Below, piece by piece: positions 44,164 through 52,599 of a stretch of 64,000 nt of DNA (the stretch's first letter is position 1; each line of letters starts with the position of its first letter). The DNA lies in NCBI GenBank assembly GCA_013177935.1, contig JABLXZ010000001.1, positions 99,794-163,793 on the forward strand, in the 5' to 3' direction. A program made the position numbers and the translations under genes. Below the pieces are notes generated by a model, which saw nothing but the letters and a program-made list of their open reading frames with translations, did not search any database and was not told the origin of the DNA. Source of the DNA: a candidate division WOR-3 bacterium. GTDB taxonomy: Bacteria > Hydrothermota > Tepidihabitantia > Tepidihabitantales > Tepidihabitantaceae.

Positions 44164-45012
44164 GTGCGCTGTCTTGTAACTGGGGCACGGGGGCTTCTGG
44201 GGAAGTATTTAGTCAAATACTTGTACAGTCAACAGAACGAGGTTGTTCAATGGGACTTGCCGGAAAATGATGTTACCCTGGTGGAACAGGTTATCAATGG
44301 GCTGCACTCATTAGACCCGGATGTGGTCTTTCACCTTGCCGCATGGACTGATGTCGATGGTTGTGAGGAAAATCCTGCCCGGGCAATGGCGGTTAACTTT
44401 CAAGGAACCTGGGCGGTAGCTCTGGGTACCGCGGAAATAGACGCTAAACTGGTTTACATCTCAACGGATTATGTGTTTGATGGCAACACGAAAAGGGCGT
44501 ATCGAGAGTCAGACCGTCCCAATCCATTGTCGGTTTATGGCCGGTCTAAGATGATGGGTGAACAGGCGGTAAGGCGCAATAGCCGCAGATGGTTTATCGT
44601 AAGGACAAGCTGGCTCTTTGGAAGCGGGGGGAGAAATTTTGTTGATACCATCCGGCAGAAGTGCGCGGTGGAGGCGGAGATTAAAGTGGTAGCAGACCAA
44701 GTTGGTTCTCCAACTTATGCTCGGGATTTGTGCGAACCACTTTTAGAACTTGCCCGTAGCGAGCATTATGGCATATACCATCTGACAAATTCGGGATTTT
44801 GTTCATGGTTTGAGTTTGCTAAAGAAATTGTTCGCCTTTCTAAAAGTAATTGCGCAGTAATCCCGATTACATCTGAAGAAAGTGGCCGTTGCGCATTACG
44901 TCCTCGATTTTCAGTTCTGGAGAACAGAAACTACCACCACCGGTTTGGCAGAGTTTTAAGGCCCTGGCAGGAGGCACTCAAGGACTATTTTGATGAGATA
45001 TCGTCAACCTAA
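44164..45012 (+). CDS. rfbD: dTDP-4-dehydrorhamnose reductase-like NAD(P)-dependent enzyme
   Basis: RmlD/RfbD reduces dTDP-4-keto-rhamnose in the last step of dTDP-rhamnose synthesis. The 282-residue protein starts at GTG 44164 with the Rossmann motif VTGARGLLGKYL. It has the AAWTDVDGCEENP segment near residue 62, and the catalytic Tyr/Lys pair in PLSVYGRSKMMGE. YISTDYVFDG carries the Ser/Thr of the short-chain dehydrogenase triad. The other rml genes are not nearby, so a related sugar-nucleotide reductase is possible. It overlaps the Nudix gene by 20 bases. Confidence 0.88.
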   Translation: MRCLVTGARGLLGKYLVKYLYSQQNEVVQWDLPENDVTLVEQVINGLHSLDPDVVFHLAAWTDVDGCEENPARAMAVNFQGTWAVALGTAEIDAKLVYISTDYVFDGNTKRAYRESDRPNPLSVYGRSKMMGEQAVRRNSRRWFIVRTSWLFGSGGRNFVDTIRQKCAVEAEIKVVADQVGSPTYARDLCEPLLELARSEHYGIYHLTNSGFCSWFEFAKEIVRLSKSNCAVIPITSEESGRCALRPRFSVLENRNYHHRFGRVLRPWQEALKDYFDEISST

Positions 45013-45397
45013 ATTAGCCGTTGACTGCATTATTTTGTTGGGTAAACGTATTGTGCTGATTGAACGTTTGAACGAGCCTAAGGGTTGGGCACTGCCGGGC
45101 GGTTTTGTGAATTATGGAGAAACAGTGGAAGAAGCGGTGCAACGCGAGGTAAAAGAAGAAACCGGTTTATCTCTGAGCGGGTTGCGTCAGTTTCGCGTGT
45201 ATTCAGCGCCGGACCGCGACCCGCGCGGGCATTGCGTTTCGGTTGTATTTGTGGCTCGAGGCCGGGGTAAGTTGAAGGCAGGAGACGATGCCCGGTCCTA
45301 TAAACTTGTTGCACTGGATAAGGCGACGAAGGAAAATCTCGTTTTTGACCACCAACAGATTATCACCGATTACTTGAAATCTTTAAGAAAAACCTGA
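44993..45397 (+). CDS. Nudix hydrolase
   Basis: Nudix enzymes cleave nucleoside diphosphates linked to another group. The 134-residue protein has the full Nudix box GGFVNYGETVEEAVQREVKEETGL (residues 36-59) with the metal-binding REVKEE. WALPGG just before it and the neutral pocket around the C-terminal AGDDARSYKL fit ADP-ribose or sugar-nucleotide members, but the substrate is open. ATG 44993 lies inside the end of rfbD. Its stop (45395-45397) abuts the stop of the convergent glmL with no base between them. Confidence 0.9.
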   Translation: MRYRQPKLAVDCIILLGKRIVLIERLNEPKGWALPGGFVNYGETVEEAVQREVKEETGLSLSGLRQFRVYSAPDRDPRGHCVSVVFVARGRGKLKAGDDARSYKLVALDKATKENLVFDHQQIITDYLKSLRKT

Positions 45398-47212
45398 TTA
45401 AAATGGGTAAGCGTTAAGCTGTGTTGCCCATTTTGCCAAAGTTTCTCGTCGAGTCCGGTCATCCGCAGGTAAAGTTAACGGTCGTCCCCGGGCATCGATA
45501 ATAACTCCAGAAATGCCACCTTCAACCTGGGATTCGTAGGTTTTTCCTGAACCAGCACCAACATCAAACCCTCGTTCGGGCGTTATGATTGCTCGAGCAG
45601 TTTCTCCTACCGGTAGCGGCAGGCACTTTATATCGCCAAAGTTTACCCGTGCTTCCATCTCTTCACCATTCGACCTTACTATCTTTACATGAACACAGGG
45701 ACGTCCCTCTTTGCCCTGTCCGGCGGGAGCAATGCTGGTGCCCAGATGAATCAGGCAGTCTTTTTCGAACACCTCCTGGGCGGCTTCCGGGTGAACTTCA
45801 GTAAGGACGCCAAGGTGAGGCATCATAAAGATTGAATCAACCGTGAGCCGGGTTACTCCTTCAGGCTGGAAGGCGTCAAGGAGCATCATTGCGGCTTGTG
45901 CCCGTCGCGGTGCATGAGAGAGCGCACCGCCCGAACCGACAACAAGGTTTAGTTCCATCATATTTACGAGGGTTTCGCCCGTTCGAGCCTGAGCAAAGGC
46001 ATCAGAAATTGTACGTTCCTGCTGAATACCTTTTAACCCGACCGCCATTGATTTGTGATGTTCCAGTGCCAAGCGGAGCGCTTCCCGGGCAATTGCCTGT
46101 TCCAGTTTCAGGTCTTCAAGAGTCGATGGGATAGTGGTCGGACGAATCATTTTGTTACGGATACGATTGCGCACTTCGTTGGGCGGAATTTCTAATGGTA
46201 GCCAGCGAATGATATTCTCTTCTCCCGCTTCGACCAAAACATTGGAGACCGAATACGACATACCAAGGTTTGCGGAAACGGTACGGTTGAAAATACCCTG
46301 GAATACACTGAAAACATCGGTTGTGGCGCCGCCGATGTCGACTCCGAGAACCGCGATGTTCTGGGTTTTGCCGATGTTTTCAATTAGCAGTCCAACCGCA
46401 CCGGGTGTGGGCATAATCGGAACATCGGTCCATTCCATTAATTTTTTGTATCCCGGAGCGTGTGCCATTACATGTTCCATAAAGAGGTCATGAATTTTGT
46501 GGCGCGCTGGTCCGAGATTTTCCCGCTCCAGAACCGGCCGGATGTTTTCGACAATCACTAAACTGGTTTTATCTTTTAAGGTTTTTAATACCAATTCCCG
46601 GGCATCGCGGTTCCCGGCATATATCACCGGTAGATTGTAGCCGATGCCGAAGCGTGGCTTTGGGTCAGCCGCGGCGATTAGTTCCGCCAGCTCAACAACA
46701 TGGGAAATTGTACCACCATCGACTCCACCAGACAAGAGAATCATATCAGGCCGCAGGGTTCGAATTCGCTCAATCTTTTCGTGCGGAAGGCGGCCATCGT
46801 TAGATGCAATGACATCCATAACAATGGCACCAGCACCTAAGGCAGCACGGGCAGCGCTTTCTCCGGTCATCGTTAAGACCACTCCGGCAACCATCATCTG
46901 CAAGCCACCGCCAGCCGATGAGGTAGAAATATAAATGTCAGTACCCTCTTTTTCACTCGATTTGGGCTTATAAATTTCATCGCCGCGCACGAGTTTGACC
47001 CCGGACAGTTCTTCGACCTCCATTACCGAATTGAGTACCCCTTTGGTTACATCTTCAAATGGTGCTTCAACGGTAGTGGGTGCTTCACCGCGAACGATGA
47101 GTCGGTATTCAGTCCCACGTTTTTCAATCAGGATTGCCTTAGTTGTTGTCGAGCCACAGTCTGTGGCAAGAATACGGGTTATTTTTTCTTTTTCAAATGT
47201 TGATTTCTTCAT
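45398..47212 (-). CDS. glmL: GlmL/MutL-family protein (glutamate mutase accessory type)
   Basis: GlmL-type proteins accompany B12-dependent carbon-skeleton mutases such as glutamate mutase, probably as ATP-dependent helpers. The 604-residue protein has the actin-like ATPase motifs ILATDCGSTTTKA near residue 14 and VLGVDIGGATTDVFS near residue 290. The long GGVDGGTISHVVELAELI segment near residue 155 is also typical. No mutase (glmS/glmE) is in the window. It is instead the last gene of the glycine cleavage operon, overlapping the 110-residue protein upstream by four bases. Confidence 0.88.
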   Translation of the reverse strand: MKKSTFEKEKITRILATDCGSTTTKAILIEKRGTEYRLIVRGEAPTTVEAPFEDVTKGVLNSVMEVEELSGVKLVRGDEIYKPKSSEKEGTDIYISTSSAGGGLQMMVAGVVLTMTGESAARAALGAGAIVMDVIASNDGRLPHEKIERIRTLRPDMILLSGGVDGGTISHVVELAELIAAADPKPRFGIGYNLPVIYAGNRDARELVLKTLKDKTSLVIVENIRPVLERENLGPARHKIHDLFMEHVMAHAPGYKKLMEWTDVPIMPTPGAVGLLIENIGKTQNIAVLGVDIGGATTDVFSVFQGIFNRTVSANLGMSYSVSNVLVEAGEENIIRWLPLEIPPNEVRNRIRNKMIRPTTIPSTLEDLKLEQAIAREALRLALEHHKSMAVGLKGIQQERTISDAFAQARTGETLVNMMELNLVVGSGGALSHAPRRAQAAMMLLDAFQPEGVTRLTVDSIFMMPHLGVLTEVHPEAAQEVFEKDCLIHLGTSIAPAGQGKEGRPCVHVKIVRSNGEEMEARVNFGDIKCLPLPVGETARAIITPERGFDVGAGSGKTYESQVEGGISGVIIDARGRPLTLPADDRTRRETLAKWATQLNAYPF

Positions 47213-47541
47213 AATTTCTTACCTTCTTGTGCCGGATGTTGTTTTTCACTTTTTGGAGTTTGGGAGCGGTTTTCTTCCAGGGATTCAATGGTCTGGATAA
47301 GAAGTTCGATATTCTCTCTTTCTTCGAGTAGTGCTGCGACCTCATCATATTGATGAAAGGGGAAAATTGCGGTAATTATCGGTTGAAAGAAAACCATCAA
47401 CTGAGAACCAACAAAGGAGAGTGGTTTTACCGATTCAAGCAGGACGATGGCGACTGGGGTAAGACGCAGGTCTACCGTCTTCCGGGCGATTTTGTTAATT
47501 ATTTCGGTTCGTCTTGCTGGGTTAATATCAGTGGGAAACAT
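47209..47541 (-). CDS. Hypothetical protein between gcvPB and glmL
   Basis: The 110-residue protein is not recognised. It has an N-terminal helix (ARRTEIINKIARKTVDLRL), a central hydrophobic stretch with SFVGSQLMVFFQPIITAIFPFHQYDEV that could be a membrane hairpin or buried core, then a helix (VAALLEERENIELLIQTIESLEE) and a polar tail. It shares one base with the gcvPB stop and overlaps glmL by four, so it is firmly part of the operon. A link to the function of GlmL or the decarboxylase is an inference from position only. Confidence 0.65.
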   Translation of the reverse strand: MFPTDINPARRTEIINKIARKTVDLRLTPVAIVLLESVKPLSFVGSQLMVFFQPIITAIFPFHQYDEVAALLEERENIELLIQTIESLEENRSQTPKSEKQHPAQEGKKL

Positions 47542-48983
47542 CAGCCTTGAAAGTTGACATCTAATTGCCGCGAGGCTTTGGCTTCATCCAGGCGCCGTAC
47601 CGGTGTTGTCCAGGGTGCGCCGGTCAAATTTTCTGGTTTAGTTTGAGCTTCAAGGGCGATTGCCTTCATCGCGGCAATGAACTCGTCTAAAGATTCGATT
47701 GATTCAGTTTCTGTGGGTTCAATCATCAACGCCTCAGGAACGATTAATGGGAAATACACGGTTGGAGCATGCAGTCTAAAATCCAGTAAACGTTTTGCAA
47801 CATCAAGGGTTCTGACTCCAAACTGTTTAAGATTGGTGCCGGAAAATACGACCTCGTGCAAAGAACGCCTTTGATAGGGGAGGTCATAAACACCTTCTAA
47901 CTCTTTGCGGATGTAATTGGCATTTAGAACGGCACATTCGGCAACATCTTTTAACCCTTCGGCACCCAGCATCCTAATGTAAGTATAAGCTTTGACAAGC
48001 ACCGCAAATTGTCCCTGGAAGGCAAGTACTCGGCCGATAGAATCGGGTCGGTTGTAATCGAACAGGTATTTTCCATCCTGGAACTTAATGACCGGTTTAG
48101 GCAGGAAGGGCTCAAGGTGTTTTTTTACTGCTACGGGACCAGAACCAGGACCACCACCGCCGTGTGGGGTTGAAAATGTTTTATGGAGGTTGATGTGCAT
48201 CACATCAAATCCGGCGTCGCCGGGACGATGGATGCCGACATAGGCGTTGAGGTTGGCGCCATCGAGGTAAACGAGGGCGCCGTAACTGTGCATAACTTCG
48301 CAAATCTCTTTGATATCTTTTTCAAACATCCCCAGGGTATTGGGGTTGGTGACCATCAAACAGGCAACGCAGTCTGAGCAGGCACGTTTTAGTTCCGCGA
48401 TGTCAATCAGTCCTTCGGGTGTTGATTTGATTTGAACGGCCTGGAATCCAGAGAGCGTTACGGAAGCCGGGTTGGTGCCATGGGCTGAATCTGGAATCAG
48501 GACAACAGTTCGATTTTCACCCCTTTTCTCAAAGTACTTGCGCACCATCAAAATTCCGGTGAGTTCTCCTTGAGCACCCGCAGCGGGTTCCAGTGTTATG
48601 GCGTCAAAGCCGGTCAGTTCTTTTAAATATTCGCCCAGTTCGTACATCAATTGGAGGGCACCTTGTACCAGTTCTTCGTTCTCATGGGGGTGCAAGTTGG
48701 TGAATCCGGGTAGTCTTGCGGTCTGTTCGTTGACCTTGGGGTTGTACTTCATAGTGCAGGAACCAAGGGGGTAAAAACCTTTGTCAACATGGTGATTTAA
48801 AATTGAGAGCCGGGTGAAATGACGAACAAGGTCAACTTCACTAACTTCGGGCAGACGATTGTCGGTGCGATATTCTTCGCCGAACAGTTTCGCTAAATCA
48901 ACTTCCGGGACATCAAGTTCGGGAAGAGACCAAGCCCTACGTCCCTTTTTTGAATAGTCAAAGATCAGTTTTTCGTTCTTCAT
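47541..48983 (-). CDS. gcvPB: Glycine dehydrogenase (decarboxylating) subunit 2
   Basis: GcvPB is the PLP-bearing half of the split P-protein, which decarboxylates glycine and passes the aminomethyl group to GcvH. The 480-residue protein has the PLP lysine (Lys268) in INLHKTFSTPHGGGGPG and the family start HHVDKGFYPLGSCTMKYNPK near residue 64. SAHGTNPAS lies near residue 167. The gene overlaps the DUF6485 gene at its start by four bases. GcvPA is encoded just upstream. Confidence 0.97.
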   Translation of the reverse strand: MKNEKLIFDYSKKGRRAWSLPELDVPEVDLAKLFGEEYRTDNRLPEVSEVDLVRHFTRLSILNHHVDKGFYPLGSCTMKYNPKVNEQTARLPGFTNLHPHENEELVQGALQLMYELGEYLKELTGFDAITLEPAAGAQGELTGILMVRKYFEKRGENRTVVLIPDSAHGTNPASVTLSGFQAVQIKSTPEGLIDIAELKRACSDCVACLMVTNPNTLGMFEKDIKEICEVMHSYGALVYLDGANLNAYVGIHRPGDAGFDVMHINLHKTFSTPHGGGGPGSGPVAVKKHLEPFLPKPVIKFQDGKYLFDYNRPDSIGRVLAFQGQFAVLVKAYTYIRMLGAEGLKDVAECAVLNANYIRKELEGVYDLPYQRRSLHEVVFSGTNLKQFGVRTLDVAKRLLDFRLHAPTVYFPLIVPEALMIEPTETESIESLDEFIAAMKAIALEAQTKPENLTGAPWTTPVRRLDEAKASRQLDVNFQG

Positions 48984-49180
48984 TTCTTTTGCCGTACAGT
49001 TTGAATAAAGTAGCTAATTGAGCGGTTATAGGTTCGTTCGGCTTCGGGTGGGAAAAGGCACCCGGGCAGTTCGTTGTTCGGGCGGTGATAGGCGATGCAT
49101 TCGCAGCATTTGCCTTTCCGGGGACAAGGTTCATAGGTGCAGGTGCAACTATTAAGGTTTTTCTTCAATGAGCATTCCAT
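48980..49180 (-). CDS. Small cysteine-rich protein, DUF6485-like
   Basis: The 66-residue protein contains nine Cys residues in the N-terminal 41, in the pattern C-x8-C-T-C-x4-C-x5-CC-x-C-x12-C (CTCTYEPCPRKGKCCECIAYHR, then LPGCLFP). This matches the small DUF6485-type proteins as I know them. The Cys spacing suggests zinc or iron-sulfur binding. It lies between gcvPA and gcvPB in the operon, with three bases to gcvPA and an overlap with gcvPB, an odd insertion between two subunits of one enzyme. Its function is unknown. Confidence 0.8.
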   Translation of the reverse strand: MECSLKKNLNSCTCTYEPCPRKGKCCECIAYHRPNNELPGCLFPPEAERTYNRSISYFIQTVRQKK

Positions 49181-49183
49181 ATC

Positions 49184-50530
49184 TTATGCACTAAAAGTTT
49201 TAAGGAAATCAATGTAACGGTCAAGTTCCGCCCTGGTGCGTTTTTCCGTTGCGGTTATTAAAAGCCAGTGGTTCCATTCGGGGTTGAAATTTCCCAGGTC
49301 AACACCGGATAGTATGCCAGATTCGATGCCCGATTTTACAATCTCCCGGGCAGGAACCGGCGTTTTGACAGTAAATTCCCGGACAAACTTCCGGTCACTC
49401 AAGAGCGTAAAACCAGGTATGTGTTTGATGGCGTCGGCGATGTAGTGAGTTTTGGCACAGCACTGTTTTGCGATTTCTTTAATCCCTTCACGCCCTGCCC
49501 AGGTTAGATAAATGGTGGCGATTAGAGCACACAACGCCTGGTTCGTGCAGATGTTAGAGGTGGCACGTTCCCGGCGGATGTGTTGTTCCCGGGTCTGCAG
49601 CGCCAGAACATAACCAATTTTTCCGGTAATATCGGTCGTTCTTGCCGCAATTCGACCGGGCATATGACGAATGTATTTCTTCTGGGCAGTGAAGATTCCC
49701 AGATAAGGTCCACCGAAATACAAAGGGATTCCTAAACACTGGCCTTCGGCAACGGCAATGTCGGCATTATAGGCACCGGGCGGCGTAATGATGCCGAGAC
49801 TGATTGGGTCAACAGCGCAAACGAAAAGGGCGCCTTTTTCATGGGCGGTCTGAACAATCTCGCGAACCGGTTCAAGGTATCCAAAGAAGTTTGGGTGCTG
49901 GATTAGTACCGCCGCAGTGTCGTTATCAATGGCGTCATTAAGCGCTTTGAGGTCCGTGGTGAGATCAGCGGTGTAGGGCAGGGTTTGAATCGGGACATTT
50001 AAACCGGTGGCATAGGTGGCAACGACTTCGCGGTAACGGGGGTTGATGGTACCCGAGATGAGGATTTTGTGGCGGCTGGTAATGTCCCGTGCCATATGGA
50101 CCGTTTCGGCAAGGGCTGAGGCGCAGTCGTACATTGATGCGTTGGCGACCTCCATTTCAAACAGCCGACAGATAAGCGACTGAAATTCGTATATCACCTG
50201 CAGAGTGCCTTGGCTGACTTCGGCTTGATAAGGGGTATAGGCGGTATAGAACTCGGGTCGGGAGATAATGGCGTCAATTACAGGAGGGATATAATGGTCA
50301 TAGGCGCCGCCGCCAGCAAAACAGATGAGTCGGTCGGTGCCAAGATTTTTATCGGCGAGGCGTTTGAGTTCGACTGACGCCTCCAATTCAGAGAACGCCG
50401 GGGGAAGATTAAGAGGGTTTCGGAGTTTCAGTTCTTCAGGAATGGAGTCAAAGAGTGAGGCAACATCTTTTACTCCGATTTTCTGTAAGAGGTACTGGAT
50501 GTCTTCTGGAGTGTGAGGAGTGAACTTCAT
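49184..50530 (-). CDS. gcvPA: Glycine dehydrogenase (decarboxylating) subunit 1
   Basis: GcvPA is the other half of the split P-protein and pairs with GcvPB. The 448-residue protein matches the family length. It has the N-terminal FTPHTPEDIQYLLQKIG, the FAGGGAYDHYIPP segment near residue 70, TPYQAEVSQGTLQVIYEFQSLICRL near residue 97, and REQHIRRERATSNICTNQALCALIA near residue 315. gcvH precedes it by three bases. Together gcvT-gcvH-gcvPA-gcvPB can run the glycine cleavage cycle apart from the shared L-protein, which is not in the window. Confidence 0.97.
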   Translation of the reverse strand: MKFTPHTPEDIQYLLQKIGVKDVASLFDSIPEELKLRNPLNLPPAFSELEASVELKRLADKNLGTDRLICFAGGGAYDHYIPPVIDAIISRPEFYTAYTPYQAEVSQGTLQVIYEFQSLICRLFEMEVANASMYDCASALAETVHMARDITSRHKILISGTINPRYREVVATYATGLNVPIQTLPYTADLTTDLKALNDAIDNDTAAVLIQHPNFFGYLEPVREIVQTAHEKGALFVCAVDPISLGIITPPGAYNADIAVAEGQCLGIPLYFGGPYLGIFTAQKKYIRHMPGRIAARTTDITGKIGYVLALQTREQHIRRERATSNICTNQALCALIATIYLTWAGREGIKEIAKQCCAKTHYIADAIKHIPGFTLLSDRKFVREFTVKTPVPAREIVKSGIESGILSGVDLGNFNPEWNHWLLITATEKRTRAELDRYIDFLKTFSA

Positions 50531-50533
50531 TTT

Positions 50534-50941
50534 TTAATGGTGTTGCGACCTTTGAACAAGATTGGTGTACGCCTCTTGGTCGAGAAGTGTTGACAGCTCG
50601 GCAGGGTTGGAGATTTTTATCTTGCACAACCATCCCATGCCATAAGGGTCACGGTTAACCATTGCCGGCGCATCACCTTCCTTTTTGTTAATCTGGGCGT
50701 TGGCTTCAATTACCTCTCCAGATACTGGGGCATAGATGTCGGAAGTTGCTTTGACCGCTTCAATAAAACCGATAGTCTCGGTTTGTTTTACCGTTTTGCC
50801 CAAAGCGGTGATTTCTACATAAACAATGTCGGACAGTTCCTTCTGGGCAAAATCGGTGATACCGATGGTGGCGATATCGCCTTCTACCCGGACCCACTCG
50901 TGGGTTTTGGTGTATTTCAAATCAGCCGGAATAGATGACAT
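50534..50941 (-). CDS. gcvH: Glycine cleavage system H protein
   Basis: GcvH carries the aminomethyl group on a lipoyl arm between P, T and L proteins. The 135-residue protein has the lipoylation lysine (Lys64) in GFIEAVKATSDIYAPVSGEV and the N-terminal YTKTHEWVRVEGDIATIGITDFAQ. Length is normal. It follows gcvT by nine bases in the operon. Confidence 0.97.
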   Translation of the reverse strand: MSSIPADLKYTKTHEWVRVEGDIATIGITDFAQKELSDIVYVEITALGKTVKQTETIGFIEAVKATSDIYAPVSGEVIEANAQINKKEGDAPAMVNRDPYGMGWLCKIKISNPAELSTLLDQEAYTNLVQRSQHH

Positions 50942-50950
50942 TGTGCCTCC

Positions 50951-52048
50951 TTACTTTTTTCTGGAACCATGCTTATAAAAAGGTGGAGCAACGACGACCG
51001 CTTGATGCCGTTCGCCCCGGATTTCAATCGTCAGTTTCGTTCCGACACTGGCTGATTCCCGTTGAATATAAGCCAGGGCAATGCCTTTGTTCAGAGATGG
51101 AGAAAGCGTGCCTGAGGTTACAAATCCAATCGGGTTGCCATTGGCAAACACGGAAAGTTTGGGACGAGGTATCGCCCGGTCTTGCATCTCGAGACAGACA
51201 AGCCGGCGCCGTGGTTTTTCCTTTGCAACCTGTTGCAAAACTTCAGCACCGATAAAACCACCGGGTTTATCAAGTTTTACTACAAATCCCAGACCTGCTT
51301 CAAGCGGGTTTGTTGTTTGGTCGATGTCGTTGCCATAGAGACAGTATTTCATTTCCAGTCGCAGGGTGTCGCGGGCACCAAGTCCGATAGGCTCAATTTC
51401 AAACTCCTTGCCTGCTGCCATAAGTTCATCCCAGACTTTAAGCGCCTGTTCAGCCGGGATGTAAAGTTCAAACCCGTCCTCTCCAGTATAACCGGTGCGG
51501 GAAATCAGGACATCGACACCGGCAACTTTTCCTTCCGCTGCCCAGTAAAATCCAATAGGCGATAGGTCAATTGATGAGATTTTCTGCAAGCAGAGTTCCG
51601 CTTTCGGACCCTGAACCGCCAGCTGGGCGACTTCGGTTGTGACATTTTCTAATTGGACATCACCAAAGAGGTGGTCTTTTAACCAGGCGGTGTCTTTTTC
51701 ATTGTTGGCGCCGTTGACAACAAGGAGAAAATGGTCGGGCAGTCGATAAACCACCAGGTCATCAACGATACCGCCGTCAGGGTAGCACATTACTGAATAC
51801 TGGGCTTGATATACTTCGAGGCTTGAGGCATCATTGGTGGTCATTCGGTTAATAAATTGTAATGCATTGGCACCCCAAACTCTAATTCTTCCCATATGGG
51901 AGACATCAAAAACACCGACGGTGGTTCTAACCCGATGGTGTTCCGGAATGATGCCCCGGAATTGAAGAGGGAGTTGGTAGCCTGCGAATTCGACAATTTT
52001 ACCACCAGCGGCAAGATGCCGAGAATAAAAGGGAGTTGTTTTACTCAT
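50951..52048 (-). CDS. gcvT: Glycine cleavage system aminomethyltransferase (T protein)
   Basis: GcvT moves the methylene group from GcvH to tetrahydrofolate, releasing ammonia. The 365-residue protein shows the family features FDVSHMGRIRVWG near residue 48, TNDASSLEVYQAQYSVMCYPDGGIVDDLVVYR near residues 72-103 (including the folate-site Asp), GYTGEDGFELYIP near residue 193, and EIEPIGLGARDTLRLE near residue 220. It opens the minus-strand operon. Its promoter ends ten bases before the ATG, leaving about four bases of leader and no Shine-Dalgarno sequence. Confidence 0.97.
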   Translation of the reverse strand: MSKTTPFYSRHLAAGGKIVEFAGYQLPLQFRGIIPEHHRVRTTVGVFDVSHMGRIRVWGANALQFINRMTTNDASSLEVYQAQYSVMCYPDGGIVDDLVVYRLPDHFLLVVNGANNEKDTAWLKDHLFGDVQLENVTTEVAQLAVQGPKAELCLQKISSIDLSPIGFYWAAEGKVAGVDVLISRTGYTGEDGFELYIPAEQALKVWDELMAAGKEFEIEPIGLGARDTLRLEMKYCLYGNDIDQTTNPLEAGLGFVVKLDKPGGFIGAEVLQQVAKEKPRRRLVCLEMQDRAIPRPKLSVFANGNPIGFVTSGTLSPSLNKGIALAYIQRESASVGTKLTIEIRGERHQAVVVAPPFYKHGSRKK

Positions 52049-52058
52049 AAGAAAAAAA

Positions 52059-52086
52059 ATGTTAACAAGAAATATATAACAGTCAA
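52059..52086 (-). promoter_or_regulatory. Promoter of the gcvT operon
   Basis: Minus strand TTGACT (52086-52081), 16-base spacer, TAACAT (52064-52059). The start near 52052 gives a leader of only about four bases before ATG 52048. I see no glycine riboswitch in the space up to queD. Confidence 0.6.
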
Positions 52087-52198
52087 GAATATGAATTTAG
52101 GGTGACACCCCAAAATCCCGAATTACTCAATCAAGGGATTAATCCAATTTAGTGTGGATAACTCACAAGAAGACATTTGCCAACGGCTTCGGCGTTGA

Positions 52199-52226
52199 TT
52201 GCCTTAAAATGGTGGTGGGTTAAAAT
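52199..52226 (+). promoter_or_regulatory. Promoter of queD
   Basis: TTGCCT (52199-52204), 16-base spacer, TAAAAT (52221-52226). Start near 52233; the 25-base leader carries GGAGGTGG. A small hairpin CAACG-GCTTCGG-CGTTG at 52181-52197 lies just upstream of the -35 box. Confidence 0.5.
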
Positions 52227-52257
52227 AAGTGGTTAATTGCGTAAAATGGAGGTGGTA

Positions 52258-52599
52258 ATGTGGACGGTAAAGGTTGTGCGTTCTTTCAGTGCCGCGCACT
52301 TTTTAAGTGGCAATGATGGCCGATGTGAAAATATGCACGGTCATAACTATCGGGTCGAAGTGACAGTCGGTTCGGATCGGTTAACGCCACCCGGTATGGT
52401 GGTAGACTTCATCGAACTGCGTTCTAAGGTTGATGCGATTCTGCCGGACCATCGGTTGTTAAATGAGGTGTATAACTTCCCGCCCACCGCAGAAAATCTT
52501 GCCCGGCATTTTTACGAGGAGTTAAAGAAGGTTTACCCTGTTCTCAAAGTTACGGTCTGGGAAAATGAAGATTGCTGTGCCGAATACTTTGAGGATTAA
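52258..52599 (+). CDS. queD: 6-carboxytetrahydropterin synthase QueD (PTPS family)
   Basis: QueD converts dihydroneopterin triphosphate to 6-carboxy-tetrahydropterin in queuosine and other 7-deazaguanine pathways. The 113-residue protein has the zinc-binding histidines His14 (SAAHF), His27 and His29 (MHGHNY) and the catalytic Cys23 in GRCENMHGH. VWENEDCCAEY near the C-terminus carries the conserved Glu. ATG 52258 behind GGAGGTGG is preferred over upstream in-frame starts at 52237 and 52246. The stop overlaps that of the convergent subtilase gene. Confidence 0.93.
   Translation: MWTVKVVRSFSAAHFLSGNDGRCENMHGHNYRVEVTVGSDRLTPPGMVVDFIELRSKVDAILPDHRLLNEVYNFPPTAENLARHFYEELKKVYPVLKVTVWENEDCCAEYFED

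Noticed and set aside
52049-52257. A glycine riboswitch for gcvT or a preQ1 riboswitch for queD
   Set aside because: The gcvT leader is only a few bases long and no preQ1-type motif precedes queD.
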